Origin: UBA2970 sp965221075
GTDB taxonomy: Bacteria > Verrucomicrobiota > Verrucomicrobiia > Limisphaerales > AAA164-E04
Length of the DNA stretch: 64,000 bases
Direction: 5' to 3'
Assembly (NCBI GenBank): GCA_965221075.1
Contig: OZ244865.1
Span: 3,038,001-3,102,000 of the forward strand
How positions within the stretch are numbered: position 1 is the stretch's first letter; every line of letters begins with the position of its first letter. Of this stretch, positions 33,401 to 43,990 are shown one piece after another. The position numbers and the translations under genes are program-made. The notes under the pieces are model-generated. The model did not search any database, was not told where the DNA came from, and worked only from the letters and a program-made list of their open reading frames with translations.

Positions 33401-33463
33401 AAGGGCGAGAAGCCTCCGGGCCGCATCTGCCTGGGCAGGAGTGGGAAGCGATCGGGCGGTCAC
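30413..33463 (-). CDS. Type IIG-like restriction-modification enzyme (PD-(D/E)xK plus N6-adenine methyltransferase)
   Basis: This 1016-residue protein joins an N-terminal nuclease-like region and a methyltransferase. With the GTG 33463 start, Asp57 and Glu68-Thr-Lys70 form a PD-(D/E)xK-type pattern, followed by QLERYL and GVLTDGRVWHAW, typical of N-terminal domains of type IIG enzymes. The MTase has DPACGSGTF (366-374) and NPPW (561-564), then a long specificity and C-terminal part. It should methylate adenine and cut DNA in one polypeptide. An ATG at 33547 is an alternative start, but GTG has GAAGG upstream and a better N-terminus. The tandem truncated paralogue suggests a recent duplication. 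Cutting activity is inferred from motifs only. Confidence 0.85.
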   Translation of the reverse strand: MTARSLPTPAQADAARRLLALPHGASEDAIRQNVSRLLDSLGIDSILSYRTPAGPADLYLPQRRIFVETKAMDLADHPDKEQSRVRAETPRQQLERYLHSERREELEIHRHSTEDGSSHPWTGVLTDGRVWHAWRYNALSGLREETLHEDLRPSSALDLLARLQPILEGKKVGKPWIPEDCRKLFAPWRDQLQEIYEGLQGRQSRETRTKRELWLQMIRASSLEPENESAMDRLFVTHSFLVALAQGVIHTLGRPGLDPDPESLLEGGFVSWVVAGEIGRQWAGEFLEDVHAYDWRRRPGDVLRPLYEEFVEEKERRDFGEFYTPDWLAELMVEQVLDDGWCERAVAAAIAADRDPGRLRGTGVLDPACGSGTFLYHAVRRILGSSALRRQNLDRVAQAKVAARLVNGIDVHPVAGVIARATVLRALPSEPPGGKAAIQIYQGDSLLLRSRDNTLFQPVNGSILFETPQGQEAILPGSLVDHQEFADLLRRIVESAVDGHPLPEDVRDCVPEKDRAGLEDARRQFADIVRTEGNSVWVWYIVNTTGPFRLESRKVDRIVANPPWLTLSGIQSKERKQALEQFSREQVRVWAGGRVAPHLDIAQLFVKRCRELYLASPRTDPAAWLVKKAAIRSQGWDRFRKWHEGILAQSLDLEEAQPFGGGDARRSCVLFECRPSAGLAEGEARELRAMAGDGRPRAGATCEEALRLLDIRPAARSFPVEASGYCDPGGEPLFRQGATITPKVLTVAGIVLPGSKHDHLQVKTALSRKRPWSGIREQTGEFPEWWLRSLLSSGNLYPFAIAGELPRAVLPLAEDGLRLLKDPSKASQAWQRWEEIYREHRGKGRHTPGTLLGRMDYGRALTLQLGLKGRGRTLVVHPSSGDIMRAARMVPGQAVLDSKIYYLQAATAREAAYLAGILNAPSLNAAFAESRTSGRDFHKNPWRKIPIARYDPENAVHQEIADLAVQAERAVLGLVDEDRSQGQVAISKGMRRVLASKGILDRLDKAAGQALPRHAA

Positions 33464-33618
33464 GGGCCTTCGTACCGGATGGACGGCGGCCGGCCTCCCG
33501 GGATGGATCGGAATGGGGCGCGGGAAGGCATGGAACTCTCCCGTCATGGTCGGGGAGAAGGGCGGGGACATCCAGCACCATCCGCACCGACGGCGGAGGG
33601 CATCCGGGAGGCCGCCCC

Positions 33619-35943
<2,325 letters not shown>

Positions 35944-35960
<17 letters not shown>

Positions 35961-37119
35961 TCCAGGGCAGGCCCATCGGCCCGATGGCGTCCATGAAGGG
36001 AGCGGGATCCATCTGCTCGGGGTTCCACACCCCGGGACGGTTCCAGGAGCCCGAGAGGATCAGGCGGGCGGCCAGGACCGCGGGGACTCCGGTGGTGTAG
36101 GAGACCGCCTGCGAGCCCACCTCGGCATGGCAGTCCTCGTGCCGGCAGTTGTTGTAGATCAGGAAGCGGGCCGGCCTGCCCCCGCGGGTCCCCTCCAGGA
36201 TCACGCCGATGCAGGTGATCCCCCGCGACTCCGGGCCCAGGGTGGCCGGGTCGGGCAGGAGGGTCTTGAGGAACTGCAGGGGGACGATCTCGCGGCCCTG
36301 GTGCGCCACCGGGCGGATGGAGGTCATCCCCACGTCGCGCAGCGCCCGCAGGTGGCGCAGGTAGTCGCCGGTGAAGGCCATCCAGAAGCGGACGTGGCGC
36401 ACCCCGGGGACGAAGCGCGCCAGGGAGAGCACCTCCTCGTGGGCCACCAGCCAGGCCTCCCTCTCCCCGATGCCGGGGAAGTCGAACACGCGGCTCTCCC
36501 CAAGAGGCTCCCGGGTCTCCAGCCGGCCCTCCTCGAGAACGATGGGGGGGTGGAGGATCTCGCGGATGTTGGTCTCGGGATCGAAGTTGGTGGCGAAGGC
36601 CCTGCCGGTGGAGCCGGCGTTGCAGTCGATGATGTCGATGCTCTCGACGTCGTCCAGCAGGCTCCGGGCGCCGTGGGCGCAGTACACGTTGACCACGCCG
36701 GGATCGAAGCCGATGCTCAGCAGGGCGGTGGCCCCCTTTTCGGCGAAGCGCCGGGAGAAGTCCCACTGGGCCTGGTAGTCGTAGGGAGCCTGCCCGGGGG
36801 TGTCGTACAGCGAGGTGTCCACGTAGTGGGTACCGCTGCGGGCGCAGGCCTCCATCACCGGCAGGTTCTGGTAGGGGGAGGCGGCGTTGATCACCAGCCG
36901 GGCCCCGCAGCCGGCGATGCAGGCCTCCACCTCCTCGGGGCGGTCGGCGTCGAGCCGGCCGAAGCCCACCTCCCCTCCGGCGGCCCGAGCGATCTCCCGG
37001 CACTTGCCGACGGAGCGGCTGCAGAGGAGGATCCCCCCCAGCTCCCGGCGGTGCTGCGCGCACTTCCTCGCCACGACGCCGCCCACGCCGCCCGCACCGA
37101 TCACCAGCACTCCTGCCAT
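35944..37119 (-). CDS. Carboxynorspermidine synthase, saccharopine-dehydrogenase-like (second copy)
   Basis: This 391-residue protein is the second saccharopine-dehydrogenase-like enzyme of the polyamine operon, encoded just upstream of nspC. It has GVLVIGAGGVGGVVARKC, INAASPYQNLPVMEACARSGTHYVDT, FDPGVVNVYCAHGA and EVGSQAVSYTTGVPAV, collinear with the copy at 33619-34818 but clearly diverged. Two copies flanking one decarboxylase could differ in diamine choice (1,3-diaminopropane versus putrescine). Start ATG 37119. The stop lies inside nspC (17-base overlap), consistent with coupling. Confidence 0.85.
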
Positions 37120-37299
37120 CGCTTCCGCCCCCTTCCCGGGCTCCGCCGCCGGGAGGGAAGGCGGGGCAGGCTACCACGGAGCCGGGGACGGGAGCCAGAT
37201 CCGGAGCGCCTTTCCGGGGCGGGGAATATGCTTGACCGGACATAGCCCCTGGCCGTTGATTGGCCCCTTGCCGCCCCAGGCTCAGATCCAAGCCCAGAC

Positions 37300-38133
37300 A
37301 TGCCGCTCAACCGGGACCAGAAGCTCGTAGCCGCAGCCGTCGCCTTCTTCCTGATCGCCCTGGTGGGAGCCCAGTCCACCTACATCGTCCCTCCGGGGCA
37401 CCGGGGGGTGAAGGTGACGCTGGGCAAGGTGGCCCCGGACTTCCGCCCCGAGGGGCTGGGATTCAAGGCCCCCTTCGTCACCACCGTCCATCTGATCAAC
37501 ACCAGGCTGCAGACGGTGCACCACGACACGATCTGCTTCTCCAAGGACCTGCAGGAGGTCTCGATCCGGTTCGGGGTGCTCTACCGGATCCCCGAGGAGT
37601 CGGTGGTGGAGATCTTCCACAAGTACAAGGGCGATCCCTTCGTCAACCTGGTGCTGCCCCGGGTCGACGAGTCCCTCAAGGAGGTCACCAAGGAGAGGGA
37701 CGCCCAGAACACCGTGCGGGACCGCTACGAGGTCAAGCTCTCGGCCGAGGAGATCGCCCGCGCCAAGGTCGGCTCCCTGATCGTGATCGAGGACCTGGTG
37801 CTGGAGAACATCTTCCTCTCGGCCAAGCTGGAGAACGCGATCGAGGAGAAGATGGTCCAGGAGCAGCGGGCCAACAAGGCGCTCTTCGAGCAGGCCAAGG
37901 CCGAGATCGACGCCCAGACCGCCATCATCCAGGCCGGGGGCGAGGCGGAGTCGATCCGGATCCGGGGCGAGGCCCTGGCCGGCAACCCCGCCTTCATCGA
38001 CCTGAAGGTGGTGGAGATGTGGGACGGCAAGCTGCCGCGGGCCATCAGCGGGGACCGCGAGGGGGCCCGCCTGTTCCTCCCCATCCGCGCCGAGCTGCCC
38101 CAGGCCGCCGCTTCCTCCGAATCCGCCCAATGA
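37300..38133 (+). CDS. SPFH/prohibitin-family membrane protein
   Basis: This 277-residue protein begins with a single hydrophobic segment (about 9-28) and continues with an SPFH/band-7 domain: YIVPPGHRGVKVTLGKV, LYRIPEESVVEIF and AIEEKMVQEQRANKALFEQAKAEID with a predicted coiled coil in the C-terminal half. Family members form large membrane-bound scaffolds and often regulate membrane proteases such as FtsH. It is the first of two related genes; the second begins on the last bases of this one (ATGA). A GT-C transferase follows, so an envelope role is plausible. The partner protease is not visible here. Confidence 0.85.
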   Translation: MPLNRDQKLVAAAVAFFLIALVGAQSTYIVPPGHRGVKVTLGKVAPDFRPEGLGFKAPFVTTVHLINTRLQTVHHDTICFSKDLQEVSIRFGVLYRIPEESVVEIFHKYKGDPFVNLVLPRVDESLKEVTKERDAQNTVRDRYEVKLSAEEIARAKVGSLIVIEDLVLENIFLSAKLENAIEEKMVQEQRANKALFEQAKAEIDAQTAIIQAGGEAESIRIRGEALAGNPAFIDLKVVEMWDGKLPRAISGDREGARLFLPIRAELPQAAASSESAQ

Positions 38134-38987
38134 ACCCGCAGCACCTGCAGAAGCTCGTCGGCGCCGGGATCCTGGTCTTCGTGCTGGTCCTGTTCGCCTC
38201 CCAGGGCACCTATATCGTCGAGCCCGGCCACCGGGGGGTGCGGGTCACCCTGGGCCAGGTCTCGGACCAGTTCGTGGAGGAGGGCCTGGCCTTCAAGTGG
38301 CCGCTGATCACCCAGATCCACCCGGTCGAGATCCGGCAGCAGACCCGGGAGCTCAACACCAAGTGCTACACCTACGACCTGCAGCAGGTGAACACCGAGC
38401 TGCGCGTGCTCTACCGGATCCCCGAGGCGGCGGTGGTCGATCTCTGGAGGAACTACCAGAGCGACGATCCCCGGCGGCCCCCCTCCTACTTCGAGAAGCT
38501 CATCCGCCCCCGGGTGGTGGAGGCGCTCAAGGAGGCCCAGGCCGCCCAGAGCGCCGAGCAGATCGTGCAGAACCGGGAGATCATCAAGGAGGATACCCTC
38601 TCGGTGGCCCGGGAGAAGCTGCAGCGCACCACCGGCGAGATCCAGCTGATCAACATCGTGGACATCACCCTGCAGAACCTCCAGCTCTCCCCGGAGCTGA
38701 CCGCCGCGATCGAGCAGAAGATGACCCAGGAGCAGGAGGCCGAGAAGGCGAAGTTCTTCCAGGAGCAGGTGAGCATCGAGGCCGACACCGCCATCATCCG
38801 GGCCAAGGGGGAGGCCGAGTCGATCAACATCCGGGGCAGGGCCCTGCGGGAGAACCCGCTGGTGATCGATCTGCAGATCATCGAGAGCTGGGACGGGGTC
38901 TCGCCGGTGGTGGTGGGTAGCCAGGAAGGAGGGGGAGCCGAGATCATGATCCCGGTCGATCCCCTCTCCATGGGCGGCTCCCGCTGA
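38130..38987 (+). CDS. SPFH/prohibitin-family membrane protein
   Basis: This 285-residue protein is a second SPFH-domain protein, similar to the upstream one. It has an N-terminal membrane helix (about 10-26), then TYIVEPGHRGVRVTLGQV, LYRIPEAAVVDLW and an Ala/Glu/Gln-rich coiled coil (ILQNREIIKED-type and TQEQEAEKAKFFQEQV). Paired SPFH genes are known for HflK/HflC, but these two are closer to prohibitins in length and termini, so I leave the symbol blank. ATGA overlap with the preceding gene and a one-base overlap with the following small gene (TGATG) show strong coupling. Confidence 0.85.
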   Translation: MNPQHLQKLVGAGILVFVLVLFASQGTYIVEPGHRGVRVTLGQVSDQFVEEGLAFKWPLITQIHPVEIRQQTRELNTKCYTYDLQQVNTELRVLYRIPEAAVVDLWRNYQSDDPRRPPSYFEKLIRPRVVEALKEAQAAQSAEQIVQNREIIKEDTLSVAREKLQRTTGEIQLINIVDITLQNLQLSPELTAAIEQKMTQEQEAEKAKFFQEQVSIEADTAIIRAKGEAESINIRGRALRENPLVIDLQIIESWDGVSPVVVGSQEGGGAEIMIPVDPLSMGGSR

Positions 38988-39190
38988 TGCTCCAGCTCCC
39001 TCCGCGCCGGCAGAAGGCCCTCCTGGCGCTGCTGCTCCTGGCCGGCCTGGCTGCGGGGCTCTTCCTGCTCTTCCCCGTGGCCTTCGCCTTCCTGTCCGGC
39101 GCGGCCGGCAGCGTGCTGAAGCTCTGGTGGGTGGTCCTGCTGGCGGCCCTGGCGCTGTGGCTCCTCTGGAGCGGATCCCGCAGGCCCTGA
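38987..39190 (+). CDS. Small membrane protein after the SPFH pair
   Basis: This 67-residue protein has two hydrophobic helices (about 10-35 and 44-62). The basic N-terminus (PPRRQK) and the end (SGSRRP) suggest a short hairpin in the inner membrane. Its start shares one base with the stop of the preceding SPFH gene, and the GT-C gene starts 6 bases after it. It is not recognised as a family. The coupling suggests it works with the SPFH complex or the transferase. Confidence 0.6.
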   Translation: MLQLPPRRQKALLALLLLAGLAAGLFLLFPVAFAFLSGAAGSVLKLWWVVLLAALALWLLWSGSRRP

Positions 39191-39196
39191 GCCTCC

Positions 39197-40906
39197 ATGA
39201 CGCCGCCGCCCCGGCACCTCTGCCTCTCCCTGCAGGCCCTCCGCTTCGTCCTGCTGGCCGCCGCCGCCCTCACCCTGGCCTACATCTGGCTGACCTGGAG
39301 CGAGAGGAATTCGGTGCGGGAGGACGAGATGCTCCACCTGCACAACGTCTGGAGGGTGGGCCAGGGGGACCTGCCCTACCGGGACTTCTTCGAGCACCAC
39401 GCCCCCTGGTACCACTTCCTGGCGGCTCCCTTCTCCCTGCATTTCGCGCCGGAGCAGGACTCGGAGAGCGCCCGGGACTTCGTTGTCTTCATGCGCCGGA
39501 CCTCCCTGGCCACGGTTCTGGCGGGGCTGGCCCTGCTGGTCCTTCTGGGAAGCCGGTGGAAGGGGGTGTGGCACGGCTTCCTGGCCCTGGCGCTGCTCAC
39601 CGGCACTCCCTTCTTCCTGGAGACCGCGATCGAGGTGCGCCCCGACATCCTCGCCTTCGCGCTGTGGATGGGGGCCCTTCTTGTCCTCCGGCCGATCCTG
39701 GCGGACTCCCGGGCGCCGGACCCGCGCTGGATCCGGTGCCCCTTCCTGTGGGCCGGGCTGATGCTGGGCAGCGCGGCCATGCTCACCCAGAAGATCCTCT
39801 TCGCCCTGCCGGGGCTGGTCCCCGTCCTGGGGATCTGGGCCGCCTTCCACTGGCGCAGCGCCTCGGGCGGCCTGCGCTTCCTCCGCTTCGCCCTGGGAGG
39901 ACTGCTGCCCACCGCCGCCACCTGGCTCTACTTCCAGATCCATGGAGCCGGCATGCTCTTCATCGACCGGGTGTTCCTGATCAACACCCGATGGGTCGAG
40001 GAGCCCTTCAAGAACGACTGGATCCTGAAGGAACTGTTCCTCCCCGACAGCAAGTGGCTTCTGGCCGCGGGCGCCCTGGGCGCCTACTTCTGCCTCCTCC
40101 GGATGCTGATCGACAGGAAGGCCGACTGGCTGGGCCTGGCGATGATCGCCTCGGCGGCCGGCTGGTTCGCGGGGCACCTGTGGATCATCCCGGTGATCGA
40201 CCGGCAGTTCTACATGGTCTCGCTGCCGCTGATCGCCCTGCTGGGGGCCCACGGCATCCTGGAGGCGCTGCGCATCTGCATGGCGGTCCTGGCCTCCATG
40301 TTCCGGGGCCTGTTCGCCTCCGAGGACCCGGAGCCGGAGCCCGTGCCGGAGGAGGCCCAGCCTTCCTGGGCGAAGCTGGACCTGGATCATCCGATCCTGC
40401 GGGGCGTCGCGGGGGTGGCCGGCCTGGCCGCGGCCGGTTTCCTGATCCAGGAGCCGCTGGAGAGCTCCTCCAGGAGCCTGGCGCATAAGGCCCACTCGGG
40501 CCACTGCATGCACCGGACCATGTGGGTGGCGGACAACACCCGCCCCGGCGACATGTTCATGGAGTCCTTCACCGGAGCGGGCCCCTTCCGTCCACGGGGC
40601 TGGCACTACGGCTTCGTCCATTCGGAGATCCCGGAGATGATCCCGCTCGAGGAGGTGGACGAGCTGATCCTCTCCCTGATGGAGGGCAAGGTCCGTCCCG
40701 TGATCATCCCCGAGGACTTCATCGAGAAGCTGCATCTGCGGCTGCACCATCCCGGCTTCTCCCAGTGGCTGGAGGAAGGCTACCGGTTCCAGCACTATCC
40801 CTTCAGGCACTGGCGCCTCGATGGCAGCGAGCCCGGGAGGCTTCGGGAGGAAGAGGGCGGTCCCCTGGAGCGACGGAGCCTTCCCCGGCTCGGGGCGGAA
40901 CCCTGA
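39197..40906 (+). CDS. GT-C family glycosyltransferase (ArnT/PMT-like)
   Basis: This 569-residue protein has about ten hydrophobic segments. The first extracytoplasmic loop has the acidic pair in REDEMLHLHNVWRVGQGDLPYRDFF, the expected position of the Asp/Glu of lipid-dependent GT-C enzymes (ArnT, PMT, family 39/83). This block differs from eukaryotic PMT. The C-terminal soluble part (about 440-569) faces the periplasm. The donor is presumably an undecaprenyl- or dolichyl-type sugar lipid, but neither donor nor acceptor is known. It is the last gene of the SPFH operon; its stop is followed by 184 bases to the convergent Gfo/Idh/MocA gene. Confidence 0.8.
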   Translation: MTPPPRHLCLSLQALRFVLLAAAALTLAYIWLTWSERNSVREDEMLHLHNVWRVGQGDLPYRDFFEHHAPWYHFLAAPFSLHFAPEQDSESARDFVVFMRRTSLATVLAGLALLVLLGSRWKGVWHGFLALALLTGTPFFLETAIEVRPDILAFALWMGALLVLRPILADSRAPDPRWIRCPFLWAGLMLGSAAMLTQKILFALPGLVPVLGIWAAFHWRSASGGLRFLRFALGGLLPTAATWLYFQIHGAGMLFIDRVFLINTRWVEEPFKNDWILKELFLPDSKWLLAAGALGAYFCLLRMLIDRKADWLGLAMIASAAGWFAGHLWIIPVIDRQFYMVSLPLIALLGAHGILEALRICMAVLASMFRGLFASEDPEPEPVPEEAQPSWAKLDLDHPILRGVAGVAGLAAAGFLIQEPLESSSRSLAHKAHSGHCMHRTMWVADNTRPGDMFMESFTGAGPFRPRGWHYGFVHSEIPEMIPLEEVDELILSLMEGKVRPVIIPEDFIEKLHLRLHHPGFSQWLEEGYRFQHYPFRHWRLDGSEPGRLREEEGGPLERRSLPRLGAEP

Positions 40907-41042
40907 TCCCCTGGAAGGATCCGGGCCGGTCCCTGGGAAGGACGGCATTCTCCTGGCAGGCCGCGCTGGGCGGACATCGGCTCCGCCGCGGCGGGGGCCG
41001 GTTCCCCCATTGCCGGCTACCGGGCGCTGCCGCAGCCGTCCG

Positions 41043-41073
41043 GCCCGCCCCCCCCGGGGCTCTCCGGGCGGGC
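41043..41073. terminator. GC-rich hairpin between convergent genes, possible bidirectional terminator
   Basis: The arms GCCCGCCC (41043-41050) and GGGCGGGC (41066-41073) are perfectly complementary around a 15-base loop. The position between the GT-C gene (+) and the Gfo/Idh/MocA gene (-) favours a terminator; a clear T-run is lacking. Confidence 0.4.
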
Positions 41074-41090
41074 TCAGTCCAGCAAGGCCC

Positions 41091-42257
41091 CTACACCGCC
41101 ACCCACTGGCGGCTGCGGGCCGACTCCTCCACCGCCTCCAGCACCCTCTGGTTGCGCATCCCGTCCTCGAAGGTGGGCTGGACCGGAGTCCCCTCGGCCA
41201 CCGCGTTGACGAAGTCGGCCAGGGTGTGGACGAAGGTGTGCTCGTAGCCGACGATGTGCCCCGGCGGCCACCACTGCCCCACGTAGGGATGGGCGCCTCC
41301 CGGCTGGGTGACCAGGATGTCGGCGAAGCCCTGCCGGTCCTCGGGGCGGGAGTTGTCGAAGTGCTTGAGCCGGTTCATGTCCTCGAAGTCGAAGCAGAGC
41401 GACCCCAGGCTGCCGTTGATCTCGATCTCGATGCAGTTCTTGCGGCCCAGGGCGAAGCGGGTGGCCTCCAGGTTGGCCAGGGCCCCGTTCTCGAAGCGCC
41501 CGATCGCCAGCGCCGCGTCGTCCACGGTCACCTCGCCCTTGCGGGCCGAGCCGGCCCCTCCCAGCCCGTCGCCGCGCCCCGAGGAGTCCTCCAGGGGACG
41601 CTCCCGGATGAAGGTGTGCATCAGGCCGCAGACCTCGGAGAGCTCCCCGACCAGGTACCTCCCCAGGTCGATGATGTGGGCGTTGATGTCCCCGTGGGCC
41701 CCGCTGCCGCTGACCTCCTTCCTGAGGCGCCAGACCAGGGGGAAGCGGGGATCGACGATCCAGTCCTGGGCGTAGCGGGCGCGGTAGTGGTAGATCTCCC
41801 CGATGGCCCCCTCGCCGATCATCTTCCGGGCCTGGGCCACGGCGGGAATGCGCCGGTAGTTGTGGCACACCATGTGGACCACCCCGCTTGCCCGGACCGC
41901 CTCCAGCATCCTCCCGCACTCCTCCACGGTCATCGCCAGCGGCTTCTCGCAGAGCACGTGCTTGCCCGCCCGTGCCGCGGCGATGGCGATCTCGGCGTGG
42001 GAGTCGTTGGGGGTGGTGATGTCCACCACGTCGATCTCCGGGCTCTCCACCACCGCCCGCCAGTCGGCCGAGGCGTTCCTCCAGCCCAGCTCGGCCGCCG
42101 CCTTCTCCACCGCCACGGGATCGCGCCCGCAGACGGTGTGCATGTCGACATCGGCGCCGAGGGGGAAGAACCGGGGAGCCTGGCGCCATCCGTTGGAATG
42201 GGCCTTGCCCATGAAACGGTACCCGATCATCCCGACGCGTAGGGTTCTCCTGGCCAT
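41091..42257 (-). CDS. Gfo/Idh/MocA family oxidoreductase
   Basis: This 388-residue protein has the N-terminal NAD(P)-binding motif VGMIGYRFMGKAH, the GKHVLCEKPLA motif with the catalytic Lys of this family, and the C-terminal domain with SGAHGDINAHIIDL, which contains the usual His/Asp of the active site. The pattern matches myo-inositol 2-dehydrogenase and related sugar dehydrogenases. Unlike the homologue at 3.3-4.4 kb, the EKP motif is intact. The start is ATG 42257; an upstream in-frame start would add 24 Arg/Ser/Pro residues without conserved features. No transporter or kinase is adjacent; the substrate is unknown. Confidence 0.88.
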   Translation of the reverse strand: MARRTLRVGMIGYRFMGKAHSNGWRQAPRFFPLGADVDMHTVCGRDPVAVEKAAAELGWRNASADWRAVVESPEIDVVDITTPNDSHAEIAIAAARAGKHVLCEKPLAMTVEECGRMLEAVRASGVVHMVCHNYRRIPAVAQARKMIGEGAIGEIYHYRARYAQDWIVDPRFPLVWRLRKEVSGSGAHGDINAHIIDLGRYLVGELSEVCGLMHTFIRERPLEDSSGRGDGLGGAGSARKGEVTVDDAALAIGRFENGALANLEATRFALGRKNCIEIEINGSLGSLCFDFEDMNRLKHFDNSRPEDRQGFADILVTQPGGAHPYVGQWWPPGHIVGYEHTFVHTLADFVNAVAEGTPVQPTFEDGMRNQRVLEAVEESARSRQWVAV

Positions 42258-42531
42258 GGCTGGTGTCTCGCTGGAGCCGCAACGGACGGAACGGCGGCGG
42301 GAGGGCATTATCGGGATCCGCCCCCCCAAGTCAACCGGCGCCCGGACGGAGCGATTCTCCTTGCCTTCCCCACCCGGCGGTTGCAGGAAGTGGCGGCGCG
42401 GGCTTTCCCGGCCCTATTCCGCACGCATGCCTGAGCAGAACCAGTTCGAGGCGCTCAAGTCCAGGCTGACGAAGCCCTTTTCCCTGATCGGCGGCGCCCT
42501 GAGAGGGGGGGCGGCTTGGGATAGGGGAGAG

Positions 42532-42903
42532 ATGCTTCTCGTCGAGATGCTCAAGTCCAAGCTCCACCGAGCCCGGGTCACCGGAGCCGACCTCGGCTAC
42601 GAGGGGAGCCTCTCCATCGCCGGGGATCTGATGGAGGCGGTGGGCATCCTGCCCTACGAGAAGGTCCTGTGCGGCAACCAGGCCAACGGAGCCCGCTTCG
42701 AGACCTACGCCATCGAGGCCCCCGCCGGGTCCGGGCAGATCGTCCTCAACGGCGCCGTGTCCCACCTGGGCTCGGAAGGAGATCTGCTCACCATCCTCGC
42801 CTTCGTCCGGATCCCGGCCCCCCTGGCCGCCGGCTGGAAGCCCGCCGTCGCCACGCTGCAGGAGGGCAACCGCCTTCCCGGCGAGGATCGGGCATGGAGC
42901 TGA
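42532..42903 (+). CDS. panD: Aspartate 1-decarboxylase
   Basis: This 123-residue protein makes beta-alanine from aspartate for pantothenate and CoA synthesis. The PanD N-terminus MLKSKLHRARVTGADLGY is present, and the self-cleavage site Gly-Ser in YEGSLS would give the pyruvoyl group. Downstream NGARFETYAIEAPAGSG and AVSHLGSEGDLLTI match the small-fold core. I used the ATG at 42532 preceded by AGGGGAGAG; longer frames add an atypical N-terminus. The C-terminus is about 20 residues longer than usual and overlaps lpxD by ten bases, so both may be transcribed together. Confidence 0.88.
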   Translation: MLLVEMLKSKLHRARVTGADLGYEGSLSIAGDLMEAVGILPYEKVLCGNQANGARFETYAIEAPAGSGQIVLNGAVSHLGSEGDLLTILAFVRIPAPLAAGWKPAVATLQEGNRLPGEDRAWS

Positions 42904-43940
42904 CCGCCGGCCAGATCGCCGAGCTGCTCTCCGGGGAGCTCCGGGGGGATCCCTCCCTCCCCATCTCCGGGCTGGGCCCGGCCGGCCAGGCCGGTCCGGA
43001 CCAGATCGCCTTCGCCGTCGGCCAGGTCCAGCTGGAGGAGGCCCTGGCTGGAAACGCCGGAGCCATCCTCCTCCCCCCCGGCCTGTCCCTCCCCGGGGAC
43101 TGCCGCCCCGCCCTGATCCTGGTGGACAACCCCCGCCTGGCGGCGGCCCGGCTCCTGGAGCGCTTCCATCCCGAGCCACGGCCCCCGGCCGGGATCCATC
43201 CCGGAGCCTCGGTGGACCCCCGGGCCAGGGTGCACCCCCAGGCCAGCGTCGGGGACGGCTGCCATGTGGGGGCGGACGCGTCCATCGGGGCGGGGACGAT
43301 CCTGGACCCGGGGGTGCATGTCGGGGAAGGCTGCCGGATCGGGGACGGCTGCCGCCTCTTTCCCCGGGTGGTGCTCTATCCCGGCTGCCGCCTGGGCCAC
43401 CGGGTCCGGATCCACGCCGGCTCGGTGATCGGCTCCGACGGCTACGGCTACGTGCTGGACGGGGAGCGGCACCGCAAGATCCCCCAGGTGGGGGGGGTGC
43501 GGATCGGGGACGACGTCGAGCTGGGGGCCAACGTCGCCGTGGACCGGGGGGCCCTGGGCGACACGGTGATCGGCGAGGGCACCCGCGTCGACAACCTGGT
43601 CCAGATCGCCCACAACGTGTCGATCGGCCGCCACTGCCTGATCGTCGCCCAGGCCGGAATCGCCGGCAGCACCGCCATCGGGGACCACACGGTGATCGCC
43701 GGGCAGGCGGGCATCGCCGGGCACCTCTCGATCGGCAAGGGGGTCTCCATCGCCGCCCAGTCGGGGATCATGCAGGACATCCCCGACGGCGGGAAGATCT
43801 TCGGCACCCCGGGCCAGCCCGACCGCGAGGCCAAGCGCCAGATCCTCGCCCTGCGGCGCCTGCCCGGACTGCTGCGCCGCTTCGCCCGCCTGGAGGAGCG
43901 GCTCGGCTCCGGAGGCGGCGCCGGCTCCCCGGACGGCTGA
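42894..43940 (+). CDS. lpxD: UDP-3-O-(3-hydroxyacyl)glucosamine N-acyltransferase
   Basis: This 348-residue protein performs the third step of lipid A assembly, transferring a 3-hydroxyacyl chain from ACP. It has the N-terminal uridine-binding domain (LGPAGQAGPDQIAFAV) followed by a long left-handed beta-helix of hexapeptide repeats; the catalytic His lies in VQIAHNVSIG. GSDGYGYV and GTPGQPDREAKR are also typical. A short C-terminal helix ends the protein. The start is ATG 42894, within the last codons of panD. Presence of lpxD shows the organism makes lipid A, as a Gram-negative-type bacterium does. Confidence 0.92.
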   Translation: MELTAGQIAELLSGELRGDPSLPISGLGPAGQAGPDQIAFAVGQVQLEEALAGNAGAILLPPGLSLPGDCRPALILVDNPRLAAARLLERFHPEPRPPAGIHPGASVDPRARVHPQASVGDGCHVGADASIGAGTILDPGVHVGEGCRIGDGCRLFPRVVLYPGCRLGHRVRIHAGSVIGSDGYGYVLDGERHRKIPQVGGVRIGDDVELGANVAVDRGALGDTVIGEGTRVDNLVQIAHNVSIGRHCLIVAQAGIAGSTAIGDHTVIAGQAGIAGHLSIGKGVSIAAQSGIMQDIPDGGKIFGTPGQPDREAKRQILALRRLPGLLRRFARLEERLGSGGGAGSPDG

Positions 43941-43990
43941 CCGGGAGCGGGCCTTGACCGGAGCGGGGGGCCGGATCTAGGCTCGATCCC

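Noticed and set aside
28016..33463. Possibility that the tandem methyltransferases are BREX PglX or DISARM drmMI
   Set aside because: No PglZ, BrxC/L, DrmA/B or other system genes are nearby, and the N-terminal PD-(D/E)xK-like segment with about 1000 residues fits type IIG better.
43954..43981. TTGACC...TCTAGG promoter-like pair before the VOC gene
   Set aside because: Spacing is acceptable (16 bases), but a single imperfect match in G+C-rich DNA has little weight without a known consensus for this organism.
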